Below, piece by piece: positions 1 to 7,888 of a stretch of 53,800 nucleotides of DNA. The stretch is from contig NZ_JANURM010000012.1 of NCBI RefSeq assembly GCF_030249845.1, forward strand, positions 1 through 53,800. Reading direction: 5' to 3'. The first letter of the stretch is position 1; each line of letters begins with the position of its first letter. The translations under genes and the position numbers were made by a program. The notes under the pieces were generated by a model. The model worked only from the letters and a program-made list of their open reading frames with translations. It did not search any database and was not told the origin of the DNA. This stretch comes from Campylobacter gastrosuis. Lineage in GTDB: Bacteria; Campylobacterota; Campylobacteria; Campylobacterales; Campylobacteraceae.

Positions 1-331
1 TTTGTTTGAGAAATTCTTTTGTCTGTCTTGTATTTTTTTGATATGGTTCTAGCCCTAGTCCCCTTTTGAGTATCTCATTTTCAATCTCAAAAGGATAATT
101 CGCATTTTTCTCACGTAAATCTAGTGGCTTTTTGATATTTAAATATACTTCATAAAAACCGCCTGTGCTGTGATTTTTAGCATATTCTTTATCCGCAAAC
201 CAAAACCCATAACCGCTCTTGTCAAATTCATCTTTAAATTCGGTTATATTTTTCGCCGAGCTTCCGTGATAAAACACCTTTGGCGTGCCGTCTTTGTTCT
301 TTGTTATCTCGTGGCTGTCTTTATGCCAATT

Positions 332-382
332 TTTTAAATTTTCATCATCGCTTAGCTCTTTTGTTGCGGTTTGTGGTATAAT
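332..382. repeat. Intragenic direct repeat, copy 1 (51 bp)
   Basis: This 51-bp stretch recurs at 1283-1333 with a single mismatch. Both copies lie in the same frame of the polyvalent-protein gene and encode the linker IIPQTxTKELSDDENLK in front of different domains. The repeat marks the borders of the domain cassette between them (about 950 bp), as expected for module duplication or recombinational domain shuffling. Confidence 0.85.
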
Positions 383-1282
383 ACTCTCATCAGCGACTAA
401 CCCTTTGGCTGTTTGTGGGGCGTTTAGGTTAGCGAGCGTGTCCCCACCCCAAACTATATCCCCTTTTAGCAGGTTTTTTAAATCCGTATTTTTTATCGGT
501 GTCGCTGTTATGCCTATAAACTCGCCGTTTTCATTCTCAATTACGCTAAGAAATTTTAAAATTTTATCCTTGCTATCCATAAAAGTTTTTACAAAGCGGT
601 ATCTCTCGTTCTCTTTTGTGATAAAAAGCGGATTTTCAAGTGTTGGTTTTACTAGGTTTAAATACTCTATGCGTTTATCAAAATCGCTTTTTTGCGATAA
701 GTGATTAAGCATTTTATCAAGCGAAATTTTACTTTCAAAAAGTGGCGTTTTTATCGGCTTAGAAAAGTCTTTTACCGCATTTATAATATCGGCTTTTGGG
801 TCTAGCTTTAAGGCTATATCGTGGTTGCTCGCTATGTTTTTTATTATCTCTTGCGGTATGATTTCATCGTTATTTTGAGTTATCGGCATATCTCGCCCTT
901 TTTTCGGTATCGCTTCATCTGCTGCTTTGGCTAAATTTTGCGTTACTTCATCATCAAAAGGATTAAAAAGCTTGTAATCATAGCCTAAATATTCGCTAGC
1001 TTCTAAATCATCTTTTAGCCTTTGTAGTTGCTCTAAACTCGCCGTGCCTTTTTTTATTTGTGCGACGTCTTTTTGGGTGGTTAAAAAATCGGCTTTGTAG
1101 TTTTTCTCATATCCAGCTGGGATAAACTCACGCTCCCAGCCGTCGCCGTTGTTAAAGCTTCTAATCTGGGCGTCGCTTATTCTATTTCTGCCGTATCTTG
1201 CGTCTTTGGCTAAAATGCCCTCTCTATCGCTTAAAAACCGCTCTAAATCGTAATCGTTTTTAATGTTATAAAGGAGCTGTTC

Positions 1283-1333
1283 TTTTAAATTTTCATCATC
1301 GCTTAGCTCTTTTGTTGTGGTTTGTGGTATAAT
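1283..1333. repeat. Intragenic direct repeat, copy 2 (51 bp)
   Basis: This is the second copy of the linker-coding repeat found at 332-382, with one base difference. It precedes the segment of unknown fold and the second BECR-like domain of the polyvalent protein. Confidence 0.85.
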
Positions 1334-2035
1334 TTCATCATCAACGACAGACCCCGCTTTTGCGGTAGCCATTGTCTGACTAGTATCAGAGTGTCGGCTA
1401 AGGCGCGCCGACCTGTCGCTCTCTTTTTTCTTGTAGTCAATAAAATTTCTGTCGCTGTAATAATCAAAAATCTTTTTTCCGTCGTTGTATTCATCTACCA
1501 CTAAACGCAAATTTATCTCTCCGTTTAGCTCATATGCGTATCTTATGCGATTTTCAAATTGCTTAAAGCTATCATCTTTTATTTTGCCTTTTCTGACAAC
1601 CTCCATTAAATTTAAAAGCTCATCATTGCTTAGCCCACCAGTTTTACTCTCCCCAGCGTGTTTTACTATTATTTTTATTGCTCCAGCGTTACGGCTCCCA
1701 CTCTCTAAGGCGTAAAGGTCGCTTAAATCCTTACCTTGTAAAATAACGCTGTCTTTTTTGCCTGTAAAAACATCAAAAACCGCCTTTTGTTCGTTATTTA
1801 GCTTCGTTTGGTCTATCTCTTTTAATAACCTATCTTGCGTTATTTCCTTATTAGTTTTTAAGTTATCTATTTTTATAATATCATCGTTGGGGCGGTTCAT
1901 AGCGTGTTGGCTATACGCCCCATTGTTTTTACTATCTATCGGATTAAAATTCAAATATTCTTTTGCTTCTTGCTCCGTTGTCTCTTTTACGATTTGTCTA
2001 ATCTCAGGGATTACTTCATTTTTAAATTTAATTTT

Positions 2036-2273
2036 TTACAATCTTTTTAGTATCATTCTAATCTCTAAATTTATGATATTCTATAAATAGAATTTTAAAA
2101 TTTCGCATTTAACTAATATTAAAAAACTCTATTTTTAACAAAAATTTCTAAGCCTTACAAATCAAATTTGTTTCAATCCGTAACAAATCACATTTTTTCA
2201 ATTATAAACAGATAAAAAACCTTTATTAAACGATTTGTTTTTGTTACCATCAAAAAAATAGCAAAGGTATATT
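2036..2273. promoter_or_regulatory. Intergenic region upstream of cas9
   Basis: This very AT-rich stretch separates the divergent polyvalent-protein remnant from cas9. The sequence TTATAAA near 2201-2208 is a possible -10 for the cas operon and AAAGG at 2262-2266 is the probable ribosome site for the ATG at 2274. No other structure is convincing. Confidence 0.3.
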
Positions 2274-3599
2274 ATGAGAGTAGCGGCTTTTGATGTTGGC
2301 ATAGGTAGTATTGGCTGGTGTGTTTGCGAACAAGATAGCGATTATAGGTTAATAGACGGCGGAGTTAGAATTTTTAACGCAGCAGAAAATAAAGAAAAAG
2401 GCACAAGTCTAGCCGCACCAAGAAGGATTGCAAGATCTAAAAGAAGACAAATAAATAGGAGAAAAGTTAGAATTAATGCCATAAAAGAGCTACTTTGTAA
2501 TGAGTTTAAAAAAGATAAAAATCTATTTTTATCAAAAGATAATAATCTAGCACCAATCTATCAAACATCTAAACACAACAAAAGCCCGTGGGAGCTTAGG
2601 GTCAAAGCCCTAGATGAAAAGCTTAGCGTAGATGAGCTTATGCGTGTGATTTTACACATAGCAAAGCATAGGGGTTATGCTTATACAATAAGCAACAAAG
2701 ATATACAAAAGAGTGGCGATAAAAGTGAATATCTAACAGCAATTAGCAATAACGAAACCAATATAAAAAACTATCGTAGCGGTGCTGAGATGCTATTTAA
2801 GCAGTATTTTAATAAAGAGATAAAAAAGGGCTTTTATGAGAGCGTAAGAAACAAGCAAGGTAGCTACAAAAACTCTCTCTCACAAACGATGACAAGAGAT
2901 GAATTAGCACTAATTCTTAAAACACAAGAGAGGCTTGGCTTTAAGTTTTCTACAAATTTTAAAGATGAAATCTTAAAAACGACATTTTTTAGACGCCCAC
3001 TTAAAGATTTTAGCGATAAGGTTGCAAATTGTAAAATTTTTAAAGATGAAAAAAGAGCCCCAAAATCAGCCCTTAGCTCACTAGAATTTATAGCTGTTAG
3101 TAGGATTATTAATGAGTTAAAGGCGCTTTGTAACGAAAATTTGAGCTTAAATTTTAATATAAAAGAGATCGTAATAAACACCATAGATGAAGCAATGAAG
3201 GTTAAAGAGCTAACCTATGCTAAATTTCGTAAAATCATAAATCTTGATGAAAACATCAAATTTAAAATCCAAAAACCAGAAAACACCAAATTTATAAGTC
3301 TAAATGAATTTGTGCAATTAAAAAAATTAATTGGCAGTGATTTTAGCAGTGATGAGTTTGATAAAATTGCTCTTTGTATGACACTCTCAAAGGATAAAAA
3401 TAGCCTAAAAACAAGACTAAATGAGAGCGGATTTGAGTTTAGCGATGAAATTTTATATCGTATGCTAGATTTAAAATATAGTGGCTTTATTGAGCTAAGC
3501 TTTAAGGTGATTAAAGAGATTTTACCGCTTATGAAAGATGGATTTAGATATGATGAGGCTTGTGCTTTGGCTAATTTAAAAGAGTGGGCGACCCCGTAA
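2274..3599 (+). CDS. cas9: Cas9 N-terminal half (RuvC-I, bridge helix, REC lobe)
   Basis: This is the 441-residue product predicted if the TAA at 3597 terminates translation. It carries the RuvC-I strand with Asp7, the basic bridge helix (residues about 50-67, RRIARSKRRQINRRKVR) and the whole recognition lobe, which binds the repeat:anti-repeat duplex and the guide. It has no complete nuclease centre: RuvC needs residues from the second half and HNH lies wholly there. The last residues (LKEWATP) differ little in spacing from intact homologues, so the break appears recent. Confidence 0.75.
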   Translation: MRVAAFDVGIGSIGWCVCEQDSDYRLIDGGVRIFNAAENKEKGTSLAAPRRIARSKRRQINRRKVRINAIKELLCNEFKKDKNLFLSKDNNLAPIYQTSKHNKSPWELRVKALDEKLSVDELMRVILHIAKHRGYAYTISNKDIQKSGDKSEYLTAISNNETNIKNYRSGAEMLFKQYFNKEIKKGFYESVRNKQGSYKNSLSQTMTRDELALILKTQERLGFKFSTNFKDEILKTTFFRRPLKDFSDKVANCKIFKDEKRAPKSALSSLEFIAVSRIINELKALCNENLSLNFNIKEIVINTIDEAMKVKELTYAKFRKIINLDENIKFKIQKPENTKFISLNEFVQLKKLIGSDFSSDEFDKIALCMTLSKDKNSLKTRLNESGFEFSDEILYRMLDLKYSGFIELSFKVIKEILPLMKDGFRYDEACALANLKEWATP

Positions 3600-3614
3600 A
3601 AAAGCGACCTTTTA

Positions 3615-5288
3615 GTGCCTTTTATTAGCACGACTTATGCAAATGACGTAAATAACCCAGTGGTGCTAAGAGCGGTTAAAGAATATAGAAAGGTGCTAAA
3701 TGAGATTATCAAAAAGCACGGCAAGGTGCATAAAATTCACATTGAGCTAGCAAGAGATATAAATAGAAGTTTTAGCGATAGAAAAAAGATAGAAAAACAG
3801 CAAGAAAACAACAGAAAGAAAAACGAAGAGGCGTTAAAAATTTGCAAGGATATAGGATTAGATTTTAAAACCGATCAAAACATCTTAAAGATAAAATTAT
3901 GGAAAGAACAAGATGAGTTCTGCATTTATAGTGGTAAAAAAATTTCTATAAATGATATAAAGGAGAATTTAGTAGAGATTGATCATATATTGCCATATTC
4001 AAGAAGCTTTGATGATAGCCAAAGCAACAAGGTCTTAGTCTTTACAAAACACAATCAAGAAAAGGCAAATAAAACGCCCTATGAAGCCTTTGGTAGCAAT
4101 AAAGAGCTTTGGGATGCCATAACCCAAAGAGCAAAACAGCTAAAAAAGAACACCAAAAATGAAGCTAAATTTACAAAGCTAACAAGAACCGACTTTGCTG
4201 ATGTAAAAGAGAGTGAGTTTATCCAAAGAAATTTAAACGATACAAGATATATCGCTAAGCTAGTTAAAAACTACACCAAGGATTATCTAAATTTTTTAAA
4301 ATTTGATGATGATAAAACAGAGCATATTTTATGTGTAAATGGCTCACTGACATCTACGCTTAGGCACTACTGGGGACTTGGCAATAAAGATAGAACCAAC
4401 CACATTCATCACTTTATTGATGCTAGTATCATTAGTGCTTGCTCACCTAGAATCGTCAAGGCATTTAGTGATTTTATAAAAACAAAAGAGATAAGCAGCT
4501 CAAAACATTACGCCAATGAGATAAATAAAGAACAAATAAAGGCAAAATTTAGACCATTTGCTAATTTTAAAAAAGATATTGAAAATTTCATAAAAGATAA
4601 TAAGATTTTTATTAGCAAATCGCCTGTTAAAAAGGTAACTGGCGAACTACACGAAGAGACGATAAGAAGCAAAGATGAGATATTAAAGGACGCTAAATAC
4701 GGAGATGAAAAAGGTTTAGAAAGAGCCATTAAATTTGGCAAGATAAGGCAGATAAATCAGGGGTTTGCAGATAATGGCGAAATGCCAAGGGTAGATATTT
4801 TTATGCATAAAAATAGCAAGAAATTTTACGGAGTGCCTATTTATACTATGGACTTTGCACTTGGTGTTTTACCAAATAGGGCTTGTGTGTCCGGTAAGGA
4901 TAAGAAAGGTAATATCAAGGAGTGGATTTTAATGGATGAAAATTACGAGTTTAAATTCTCTCTTTTTAAAAATGATTTAATAAAAATCAAACAAAAAAAT
5001 ATGCAAGATGGCGTGGTTTGCTATTATAGGGGCTTTGATATATCTACTGCCTCAATTAAAGTAGAAAAGCACGATTTAAAAACAGATAATTTAAATGACG
5101 ATGAAAAACTCTTTTACAAAACAAAACAGAGCGATATTTACGAAGCCAGCAAAAAAGGCGTTGGCATACAAAACCTGCTAAAATTTGAAAAGCTAATCGT
5201 TTCGCCTTTGGGTAAAATAAGCGAGTTTAGGTTTGAAGAAAGGCAGAATGCAAGACTAAAAACATCTAAAAAGTATAGTGATGTTTGA
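3615..5288 (+). CDS. cas9: Cas9 C-terminal half (RuvC-II, HNH, RuvC-III, PAM-interacting)
   Basis: The frame reopens straight after the stop, with GTG at 3615 as the first plausible restart (557 residues). It contains RuvC-II (Glu44 in IHIELARD), HNH (His124 in EIDHILPYSR and Asn147 in TKHNQEK), RuvC-III (NHIHHFIDAS at about 4396-4420) and the C-terminal WED/PAM-interacting region (FYGVPIYTMDFALGVLPN, WILMDENYEFKFSL). I see no good Shine-Dalgarno before 3615 (upstream bases GCGACCTTTTA), so independent synthesis would be weak unless termination-reinitiation occurs. The 3' end overlaps cas1 by 8-11 bases. Confidence 0.7.
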   Translation: MPFISTTYANDVNNPVVLRAVKEYRKVLNEIIKKHGKVHKIHIELARDINRSFSDRKKIEKQQENNRKKNEEALKICKDIGLDFKTDQNILKIKLWKEQDEFCIYSGKKISINDIKENLVEIDHILPYSRSFDDSQSNKVLVFTKHNQEKANKTPYEAFGSNKELWDAITQRAKQLKKNTKNEAKFTKLTRTDFADVKESEFIQRNLNDTRYIAKLVKNYTKDYLNFLKFDDDKTEHILCVNGSLTSTLRHYWGLGNKDRTNHIHHFIDASIISACSPRIVKAFSDFIKTKEISSSKHYANEINKEQIKAKFRPFANFKKDIENFIKDNKIFISKSPVKKVTGELHEETIRSKDEILKDAKYGDEKGLERAIKFGKIRQINQGFADNGEMPRVDIFMHKNSKKFYGVPIYTMDFALGVLPNRACVSGKDKKGNIKEWILMDENYEFKFSLFKNDLIKIKQKNMQDGVVCYYRGFDISTASIKVEKHDLKTDNLNDDEKLFYKTKQSDIYEASKKGVGIQNLLKFEKLIVSPLGKISEFRFEERQNARLKTSKKYSDV

Positions 5289-6174
5289 TGAGAGTTTTAG
5301 AAGTATTCTTATCTCAAACCCAGCAAAACTATCGCTTAAAAACTCAAATTTTTGCATTAAAAGAGATGGGTTTAGTGATGTTTGTTTGCCGCTAAGTGAT
5401 ATAGCCTATATCATTTTAGAAAACCCCTGTATTACGATTAGTCAAGCTTTGCTTAGCAAACTAGCAAGCACAAAAATCATACTTTTAACCTGCGATGATA
5501 GCCACATCATAAACGGCATTTTTACCCCATTTTTAACACACTTTGAAACTAATAAAATCATAAAATTTCAAGCTAATCAAAGTGACGCTTTAAAGTCAAT
5601 CTTATGGCAAAAAATCATAAAGTCTAAAATTTCAAATCAGGCTAAATTTATAAGCACATTTGATACAAAAACAGCTGAAAATTTAACTGCCTTACAAAAG
5701 CGAGTAAGGCTAAATGACACTCAAAATTGCGAAGCAAACGCTGCTATGATTTACTTTAAGGCGTTGTTTGGTAAAAATTTCAGTAGAGATGACTTATGCT
5801 TTACAAACTCCGCCTTAAATTACGTTTATGGCGTGATTAGGGCGTGTTTGATTAGAGATATTGTAAGCAGTGGATTATTGCCAAATTTTGGTATCTGGCA
5901 CGATAATGTTTATAATTCATTTAACCTAGCAGATGATTTAATGGAGCCATTTCGTATCTATGGCGACAGGATTGTAAAATCTATGATTAGTGATGAGAAG
6001 GATATATTTTTAAGCAGTAAAGATAAACAAAATTTAATCAGCATTTTAGAAACAAAGGTAAGAATTAACTCTAAAAACTACACTCTGCCTATGGCGTCAA
6101 GACTATGTGTGCAAAGCTACAAACAAGCACTGCTAAATGGCGAAAATAGCTTGGATTTGCCGGAGTTTGCTTAA
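5281..6174 (+). CDS. cas1: CRISPR-associated integrase Cas1 (type II-C)
   Basis: Cas1 is the integrase subunit of the Cas1-Cas2 spacer-acquisition complex. The 297-residue protein is collinear with C. jejuni Cas1: N-terminal beta domain (ILISNPAKLSLKNSNFCIK, DIAYIILENPCITIS), then the helical catalytic domain (NDTQNCEANAAMIYFKALFG with the conserved Glu, LNYVYGVIRACLIRDIVSSGLLPNFGIWHDN with the conserved His, NLADDLMEPFR with the conserved Asp). ATG 5281 is preferred because it matches the C. jejuni N-terminus; GTG 5278 adds one residue. It overlaps the end of cas9 and its TAA shares a base with the cas2 ATG (TAATG), implying translational coupling. It looks intact although cas9 is broken. 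Confidence 0.95.
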   Translation: MFDESFRSILISNPAKLSLKNSNFCIKRDGFSDVCLPLSDIAYIILENPCITISQALLSKLASTKIILLTCDDSHIINGIFTPFLTHFETNKIIKFQANQSDALKSILWQKIIKSKISNQAKFISTFDTKTAENLTALQKRVRLNDTQNCEANAAMIYFKALFGKNFSRDDLCFTNSALNYVYGVIRACLIRDIVSSGLLPNFGIWHDNVYNSFNLADDLMEPFRIYGDRIVKSMISDEKDIFLSSKDKQNLISILETKVRINSKNYTLPMASRLCVQSYKQALLNGENSLDLPEFA

Positions 6175-6494
6175 TGGAGCAGTTTATGCGAATATTAGTG
6201 ATGTTTGATATACCAGTAAAGACAAAAGAGCAGGTAAAAAAGGCAAATATGTTTAGAAAACAGCTCATAAAACGTGGATTTTTTATGGTGCAGTTTTCTG
6301 TATATATGCGTATTGTGCGTGGCATTACAAGTGCTAAAACTCACGTAGAAAGGCTAAGGGGGATCTTGCCACCAAGTGGTAATATTAGAGCCATTATCGT
6401 TACAGAAAAGCAGTTTGATAATATGATAACCTTGCTTGGTAAGGATGATGAGCAGATGATTAAATCAAAACCAACACAGCTTACGCTATTTTAG
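6174..6494 (+). CDS. cas2: CRISPR-associated protein Cas2
   Basis: Cas2 forms the dimeric core of the Cas1-Cas2 integration complex. The 106-residue protein has the ferredoxin-like fold signature MRILVMFDIP near the N-terminus, a helix-strand continuation (RKQLIKRGFFMVQFSVYMRI), the ILPPSGNIRAIIVTEKQF strand, and the C-terminal TQLTLF tail seen in C. jejuni Cas2. The start at 6174 overlaps the cas1 stop; ATG 6186, with GGAG at 6176-6179, would remove four residues, but the longer form matches the N-terminus of relatives. No csn2 or cas4 follows, as expected for subtype II-C. Confidence 0.93.
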   Translation: MEQFMRILVMFDIPVKTKEQVKKANMFRKQLIKRGFFMVQFSVYMRIVRGITSAKTHVERLRGILPPSGNIRAIIVTEKQFDNMITLLGKDDEQMIKSKPTQLTLF

Positions 6495-6514
6495 GTGTTT
6501 GAATGATTTTTAAA

Positions 6515-6556
6515 TTAATGCAAATTTGTGTGCTAAGACAGACAAATTTGCATTAA
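6515..6556. terminator. 15-bp perfect inverted repeat between cas2 and tracrRNA
   Basis: Arms 6515-6529 and 6542-6556 are perfectly complementary (TTAATGCAAATTTGT) around a 12-base loop. It lies where the convergent cas2 mRNA and the minus-strand tracrRNA both end, so a bidirectional terminator or a 3' stabilising hairpin of tracrRNA is likely. A T6 run follows on the plus strand 7 bases after the stem. Confidence 0.6.
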
Positions 6557-6633
6557 GCTCGGTTTTTTGGGATTGTAACCCTACGCAGACCGAAAACTGC
6601 TTATTTTAGGCACTTCTTAAATTTGTTTTTCTA
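6515..6633 (-). ncRNA. tracrRNA (type II-C)
   Basis: The minus strand from about 6633 contains an anti-repeat (ACAAATTTAAGAAGTGCC then TAAAAT, about 6604-6628) complementary to the CRISPR repeat. It is followed by the Campylobacter tracrRNA scaffold: TAAGCAG, a CGGT/ACCG closing stem, and the GGGTTACAATCCC hairpin, matching the C. jejuni order. The transcript may end after ACCGAGCTT or in the hairpin at 6515-6556. A -10 (TGGTAAAAT on the minus strand, 6640-6648) lies 7 bases before the proposed start and closely resembles the -10 inside each repeat. The 5' end is inferred from that promoter. Confidence 0.85.
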
Positions 6634-6663
6634 ATGAGTATTTTACCATAAAAATACTCATTA
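6632..6663. promoter_or_regulatory. 13-bp inverted repeat over the tracrRNA promoter
   Basis: Arms 6632-6644 and 6651-6663 (TAATGAGTATTTT) are perfectly complementary around ACCATA. The element covers the tracrRNA -10 (TGGTAAAAT on the minus strand). It could be a binding site for a dimeric regulator or a cruciform at the leader end of the array. No function is proven. Confidence 0.55.
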
Positions 6664-6696
6664 AATGCTTAATTTATAGGCATTTGCTAAGGGTCT

Positions 6697-7777
6697 ATTT
6701 TAGCATAAACAAATTTAAGAAGTGCCTAAAACACATAAAAAGGATGGAGTTCCTCACATTCAATTTTAGCATAAACAAATTTAAGAAGTGCCTAAAACTG
6801 TTTTTGAGCCTGCAATAGCACCAAAAGTATTTTAGCATAAACAAATTTAAGAAGTGCCTAAAACTTTGTTCAGTTGCTTGTTGTCCGATTTTGCATTTTA
6901 GCATAAACAAATTTAAGAAGTGCCTAAAACAGTGAGTTTGAGCGCCAAATGTATCAGGGTATTTTAGCATAAACAAATTTAAGAAGTGCCTAAAACTGAT
7001 GCTTTGTTTGTTAATAGCTTGGCGGAATTTTAGCATAAACAAATTTAAGAAGTGCCTAAAACTTTCCTGCGTGGATTAAGATATACCGCTCAATTTTAGC
7101 ATAAACAAATTTAAGAAGTGCCTAAAACGAGAGTGCGAATTTTAAAGATTACGATTTTATTTTAGCATAAACAAATTTAAGAAGTGCCTAAAACTTTCAC
7201 GTGCGTTTAACGGACAAAAGGATAATTTTAGCATAAACAAATTTAAGAAGTGCCTAAAACCTTATGCCTGATTTTTTCATTCTTTACTCCATTTTAGCAT
7301 AAACAAATTTAAGAAGTGCCTAAAACTTTTAATCGGACATCTCACACGAGATGTTGATTTTAGCATAAACAAATTTAAGAAGTCCCTAAAACATGACGCA
7401 GTTCTCTCCGATCCCAAAGAAAATTTTAGCATAAACAAATTTAAGAAGTGCCTAAAACAGGTATGCCAAAAATAAATACGCCTCTAAGATTTTAGCATAA
7501 ACAAATTTAAGAAGTGCCTAAAACTAGTGTTACTCTATTCATTGTCTAGCTCCAATTTTAGCTAAGAAGTGCCTAAAACTAACGCTTGATGAGTTTTTAA
7601 ACGCTCTAAATTTTAGCATAAACAAATTTAAGAAGTGCCTAAAACAATGGTGGCGATGATAGCGATATAGATAAAATTTTAGCATAAACAAATTTAAGAA
7701 GTGCCTAAAACAAACATCCGTCTCAAGATCGCCAAATTTTGATTTTAGAATAAACGAATTTAATAACATAACAAGCA
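6697..7777 (-). CRISPR. CRISPR array, 17 repeats and 16 spacers (type II-C)
   Basis: The 36-bp repeat begins ATTTTAGCATAAACAAATTT and ends AAGTGCCTAAAAC on the plus strand; every spacer is exactly 30 bp. Thirteen full repeats start every 66 bp from 6697 to 7489. They are followed by a 25-bp repeat with an 11-bp internal deletion (7555-7579), two full repeats (7610, 7676) and a degenerate terminal repeat (7742-7777). The repeat at 7357 has one G-to-C change. Pairing with the tracrRNA shows that crRNAs are read on the minus strand, spacer first, with the repeat 3' half carrying an extended -10 (TGCTAAAAT), so each repeat probably drives its own crRNA as in other II-C systems. The degenerate end is distal to cas2, so the cas2 side is probably the growing end. 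Confidence 0.97.
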
Positions 7778-7888
7778 ACTTCACTTTACAGCTATTTTTG
7801 CGTCTGATTTAGTGATTATTTAGAAAGTTGTGCTGGATTGATATTTTTTGGGTTTTTCTTAAAACAAGCATTACATTAAAAATAAAAA

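Larger units (their letters stand above)
1..2035 (-). pseudogene. Large polyvalent (multi-toxin-domain) protein of a mobile element, partial at both ends
   Basis: One minus-strand reading frame is open without a stop from about 2035 to the left edge (about 678 codons); an in-frame TAA lies at 2038-2036. No start with a ribosome site is visible near the 5' end (first in-frame ATG at 1900), so I read it as a 5'-truncated gene remnant whose 3' end lies outside the window. Segments in order: about 1750-1440 resembles BECR-type nuclease domains of polyvalent proteins (SGSRNAG, GGLSNDELL, VVDEYNDGKK, YYSDRNF); about 720-430 resembles a second, phage-type BECR domain (TLENPLFITKE, GITATPIKN); about 270-100 resembles the ADP-ribosyltransferase domain of polyvalent proteins (VFYHGSS, GYGFWFADKEYA, GGFYEVYLN). 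Such proteins travel on phages and conjugative elements. Family assignment is from pattern recognition only. Confidence 0.55.
2274..5288 (+). pseudogene. cas9: Type II-C Cas9, interrupted by one in-frame TAA stop
   Basis: Cas9 is the crRNA/tracrRNA-guided DNA endonuclease of type II CRISPR systems. The full frame is 1005 codons, close to the 984 of C. jejuni Cas9, and stays open except for TAA at 3597-3599 (codon 442). The halves before and after the stop are in the same frame and align with C. jejuni Cas9 across the junction with no insertion or deletion, so this is a nonsense change, not a frameshift. All catalytic motifs are present: RuvC-I Asp7 (FDVGIGSIGW), Arg-rich bridge helix, RuvC-II Glu (IHIELARD), HNH His and Asn (EIDHILPYSRSF ... 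KHNQEK), and RuvC-III (NHIHHFIDASII). The stop falls between the REC lobe and RuvC-II. The result could be a dead gene, a naturally split Cas9, or readthrough. cas1 overlaps its 3' end. Confidence 0.9.

Noticed and set aside
1303..1494. 63-residue minus-strand frame
   Set aside because: It lies out of frame within the polyvalent-protein gene, which is open through the whole region.
285..2090. Several plus-strand reading frames of 60-139 residues at the left end
   Set aside because: They are antisense to the long minus-strand polyvalent-protein frame, have low-complexity Ser/Phe-rich translations and no ribosome sites.
3590..3620. Frameshift in cas9
   Set aside because: The downstream half begins 18 bases after the stop in the same frame, and alignment with C. 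jejuni Cas9 needs no gap. It is a nonsense codon, not a shift.
6697..7741. Self-targeting spacers within the window
   Set aside because: Reading all 16 spacers against the window by eye gave only short chance matches (for example part of the spacer at 7580 near 16838). A proper genome search was not possible.
6695..7784. Minus-strand reading frames of 81-115 residues with repeated FRHFLNLFMLK peptides
   Set aside because: These are the CRISPR repeats read as protein (66-bp period is a multiple of three), not genes.
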